Below are positions 6,048-6,864 of a DNA stretch of 6,864 nucleotides, piece after piece. A program made the position numbers and the translations under genes. The first letter of the stretch is position 1; every line of letters starts with the position of its first letter. This DNA comes from Planctomycetota bacterium (GTDB lineage Bacteria; Planctomycetota; Phycisphaerae; UBA1845), in contig JADFIX010000205.1 of NCBI GenBank assembly GCA_022566435.1, positions 1 through 6,864 of the forward strand, read 5' to 3'. The notes under the pieces were generated by a model. That model searched no databases. It worked only from the letters and a program-made list of their open reading frames with translations, and had not been told where the DNA came from.

Positions 6048-6335
6048 TATTGTCCGCCTGTCATCTTTGATTTGTCGTATGTTGTGCGGGAGTTGGGACC
6101 GGATGGAGCCGGTGCGCCGGCCTGACACAACCTCCGGCCGCAGAAGCGCCCATGGCACAGTCCGATACGATATTTCGGAAAAACGAAGAGCTACGCTGAA
6201 AAATCTGTCGGCCCAATCGTAAGTGTGAACGGATCGACTCGACCGCAAATTGTCCGGCGTTGATGAAACGCGCAGTTTATGCGCATCCGAGGCGCGGCTT
6301 CCCGCCAACGTCATCCGCCCAACAGGTCGGCCATG
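6048..6335. other. Intergenic stretch with no supported gene
   Basis: No frame on either strand gives a recognisable protein. Open frames at 6033-6314 (minus) and 6250-6465 (plus) lack family motifs and a ribosome binding site. The stretch holds a small hairpin, GCCGG (6108-6112) with CCGGC (6117-6121), and a single CCATGGCAC (6150-6158) that matches the inverted unit of the tandem repeat at 5489-5542. It lies downstream of the broken VOC gene and upstream of the zinc-ribbon gene. Confidence 0.6.
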
Positions 6336-6586
6336 TCAGCCGGATGGCTGCGCATGGGCGGCGGCTCGCTTGAGGATTTCCTCCTGCGACACGTCCTCGA
6401 TGTGCGTGGCAGTGGTCCATTTATGTCCGAAGGGATCGGCGATGGTGCCGCTACGGTCGCCATAGAACTGGTCCTGGATCGGCTTGACGATGGTGGCGCC
6501 ACAGTTCACGGCTCGGTCGATGGTAGTATCGAAGTCTTCGACGTAAAGCGCGATCATGACGGGCGTGCCGCCCACCGTCTTGGGGC

Positions 6587-6589
6587 TAA
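6587..6589. repeat. Left TAA target-site duplication of the MITE
   Basis: TAA directly precedes the first base of the element and is repeated at 6770-6772. In the minus-strand gene this copy contributes the last two bases of a Leu codon, completed by the element's first base, and the first base of the Ser codon that resumes the VOC sequence. Confidence 0.8.
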
Positions 6590-6618
6590 GGAACCGCGCA
6601 TCATCAAATGATCCATTT
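6590..6618 (+). repeat. Left terminal inverted repeat of the MITE
   Basis: These 29 bases match the reverse complement of 6741-6769 except at positions 4, 16, 23 and 24 of the repeat. The conserved core is CCGCGCATCAT. Confidence 0.92.
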
Positions 6619-6624
6619 CTCATC

Positions 6625-6645
6625 TCATCTTCACGTCATCTTCAG
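6625..6645 (+). repeat. Left subterminal paired 9-mers inside the MITE
   Basis: TCATCTTCA occurs at 6625-6633 and again at 6636-6644, exactly 11 bases apart. The 21-base block aligns with the reverse complement of 6715-6735 at 15 of 21 positions, so it extends the terminal inverted symmetry inward. Confidence 0.7.
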
Positions 6646-6714
6646 CCGCTTCTCAATCGCGAAAGTCTCCGCAGTCGGCCAACGACAACTCTGGTTTCGC
6701 TCAATCGGGCGCGA

Positions 6715-6735
6715 CTGAATCTGACGCAAATCTGA
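6715..6735 (-). repeat. Right subterminal paired 7-mers inside the MITE
   Basis: AATCTGA occurs at 6718-6724 and 6729-6735, again 11 bases apart. Read on the minus strand, the block mirrors the left paired repeats at 6625-6645. Confidence 0.65.
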
Positions 6736-6740
6736 GCGAT

Positions 6741-6769
6741 AAATGACTCATTTTATGATGCGCGGCTCC
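6741..6769 (-). repeat. Right terminal inverted repeat of the MITE
   Basis: This is the inverted partner of 6590-6618 with 25 of 29 positions identical. It supplies the in-frame TAA (6755-6753 on the minus strand) that ends the upstream half of the VOC gene. Confidence 0.92.
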
Positions 6770-6772
6770 TAA
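6770..6772. repeat. Right TAA target-site duplication of the MITE
   Basis: TAA directly follows the last base of the element and matches 6587-6589. Removing the element with one of the two copies gives the uninterrupted gene. Confidence 0.8.
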
Positions 6773-6864
6773 GCGCGTCCATCTCGGGAAATTCGTCGGC
6801 CAGCATGATCCTTGAATCGCCGATGTCCAGTTCGGCGTGTCCCACCTTTCCACCGGGCATGTCA

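Larger units (their letters stand above)
6590..6769. mobile_element. 180-bp MITE inserted in the VOC gene
   Basis: The element is exactly 180 bp and has no transposase or other plausible gene. Its ends are inverted repeats of 29 bp: 6590-6618 begins GGAACCGCGCATCAT, and the reverse complement of 6741-6769 begins GGAGCCGCGCATCAT. They match at 25 of 29 positions. TAA occurs directly on both sides (6587-6589 and 6770-6772), consistent with a 3-bp target duplication; because of the bases at the junction, a 2-bp TA duplication cannot be wholly excluded. Precise removal restores the host gene frame, which independently fixes the boundaries. It must have been moved by a transposase from elsewhere. 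The TAA target would suit IS5-superfamily members that duplicate TNA, but the parent element is not identified. Confidence 0.92.
6336..6864 (-). pseudogene. VOC/PhnB-like (glyoxalase superfamily) gene split by a MITE and cut by the window edge
   Basis: The gene runs right to left and its 5' end lies beyond the window. The upstream piece (6864-6771) reads DMPGGKVGHAEL, then RIMLADEFPEMDAL, the middle of a PhnB-type VOC protein. After the Leu codon it enters the inserted element and stops at TAA (6755-6753). The downstream piece (6587-6336) reads SPKTVGGTPVMIALYVEDFD, then IVKPIQDQFYGDRSGTIADP and FGHKWTTATHIEDVSQEE, the family's C-terminal half. Deleting the 180-bp insert and one TAA joins them as ADEFPEMDALSPKTVGG with no lost or added residue. 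114 residues are present in the window, and about 40-50 should lie outside. Intact members are small dimeric metalloproteins, mostly of unknown substrate, despite common labels such as bleomycin-resistance or glyoxalase-like. A Met codon inside the insert (6623) could restart a 95-residue C-terminal fragment, but this would lack half of the fold and is unlikely to work. Confidence 0.88.

Noticed and set aside
5360..6070. A 236-codon + strand frame covering the tandem repeat and the region opposite the zinc-ribbon gene
   Set aside because: It starts inside the DUF1579-like gene in another frame, runs through the 9-bp repeats and palindrome, has no ribosome binding site and resembles no protein family. 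It is open only because of repeat and antisense composition.
6033..6314. A 93-codon minus-strand frame between the zinc-ribbon and VOC genes
   Set aside because: There is no ribosome binding site and no recognisable motif, and it runs across the dyad and hairpins.

Overview
The window looks like a piece of a moderately GC-rich, Gram-negative-type bacterial chromosome. The organism cannot be named from it. A planctomycete-like genome is a plausible guess, based on uneven use of Shine-Dalgarno sites, a lipoprotein-like DUF1579-type protein and GTGCCATGG-type extragenic repeats. I could not test that by search.

Layout. Positions 155-3778 hold three + strand genes that read as part of a surface-polysaccharide or glycoconjugate locus: a PLP-dependent sugar aminotransferase of the DegT/DnrJ/EryC1/StrS family (closest in motifs to perosamine synthase), a fused SAM-methyltransferase/family 2 glycosyltransferase, and a second SAM-methyltransferase whose start overlaps the end of the fusion gene by 10 bases. 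A terminator-like hairpin (1328-1349) lies between the first two. Together they could make an amino sugar, methylate it and transfer a sugar, probably with a lipid-phosphate acceptor or donor at the inner membrane. The exact substrate is unknown.

Positions 3912-5435 hold two further + strand genes: a highly charged coiled-coil protein ending in a short amphipathic helix, and a small exported, possibly lipid-anchored protein resembling DUF1579.

Positions 5436-6335 are mostly non-coding and repeat-rich. They hold a six-copy 9-bp tandem repeat that runs into a long imperfect inverted repeat (5532-5681), one small minus-strand zinc-ribbon gene (5747-5995), and an 18-bp perfect dyad (6030-6047) in that gene's upstream region.

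The most striking item is at the right end. A minus-strand VOC/PhnB-like (glyoxalase superfamily) gene is split by a 180-bp non-coding element (6590-6769) with 29-bp terminal inverted repeats (25/29 identical) and a TAA direct repeat on each side. Removing the element and one TAA restores the reading frame and the expected family sequence exactly, so this is a clear insertion of a miniature inverted-repeat transposable element (MITE). The 5' end of the interrupted gene lies beyond the window.
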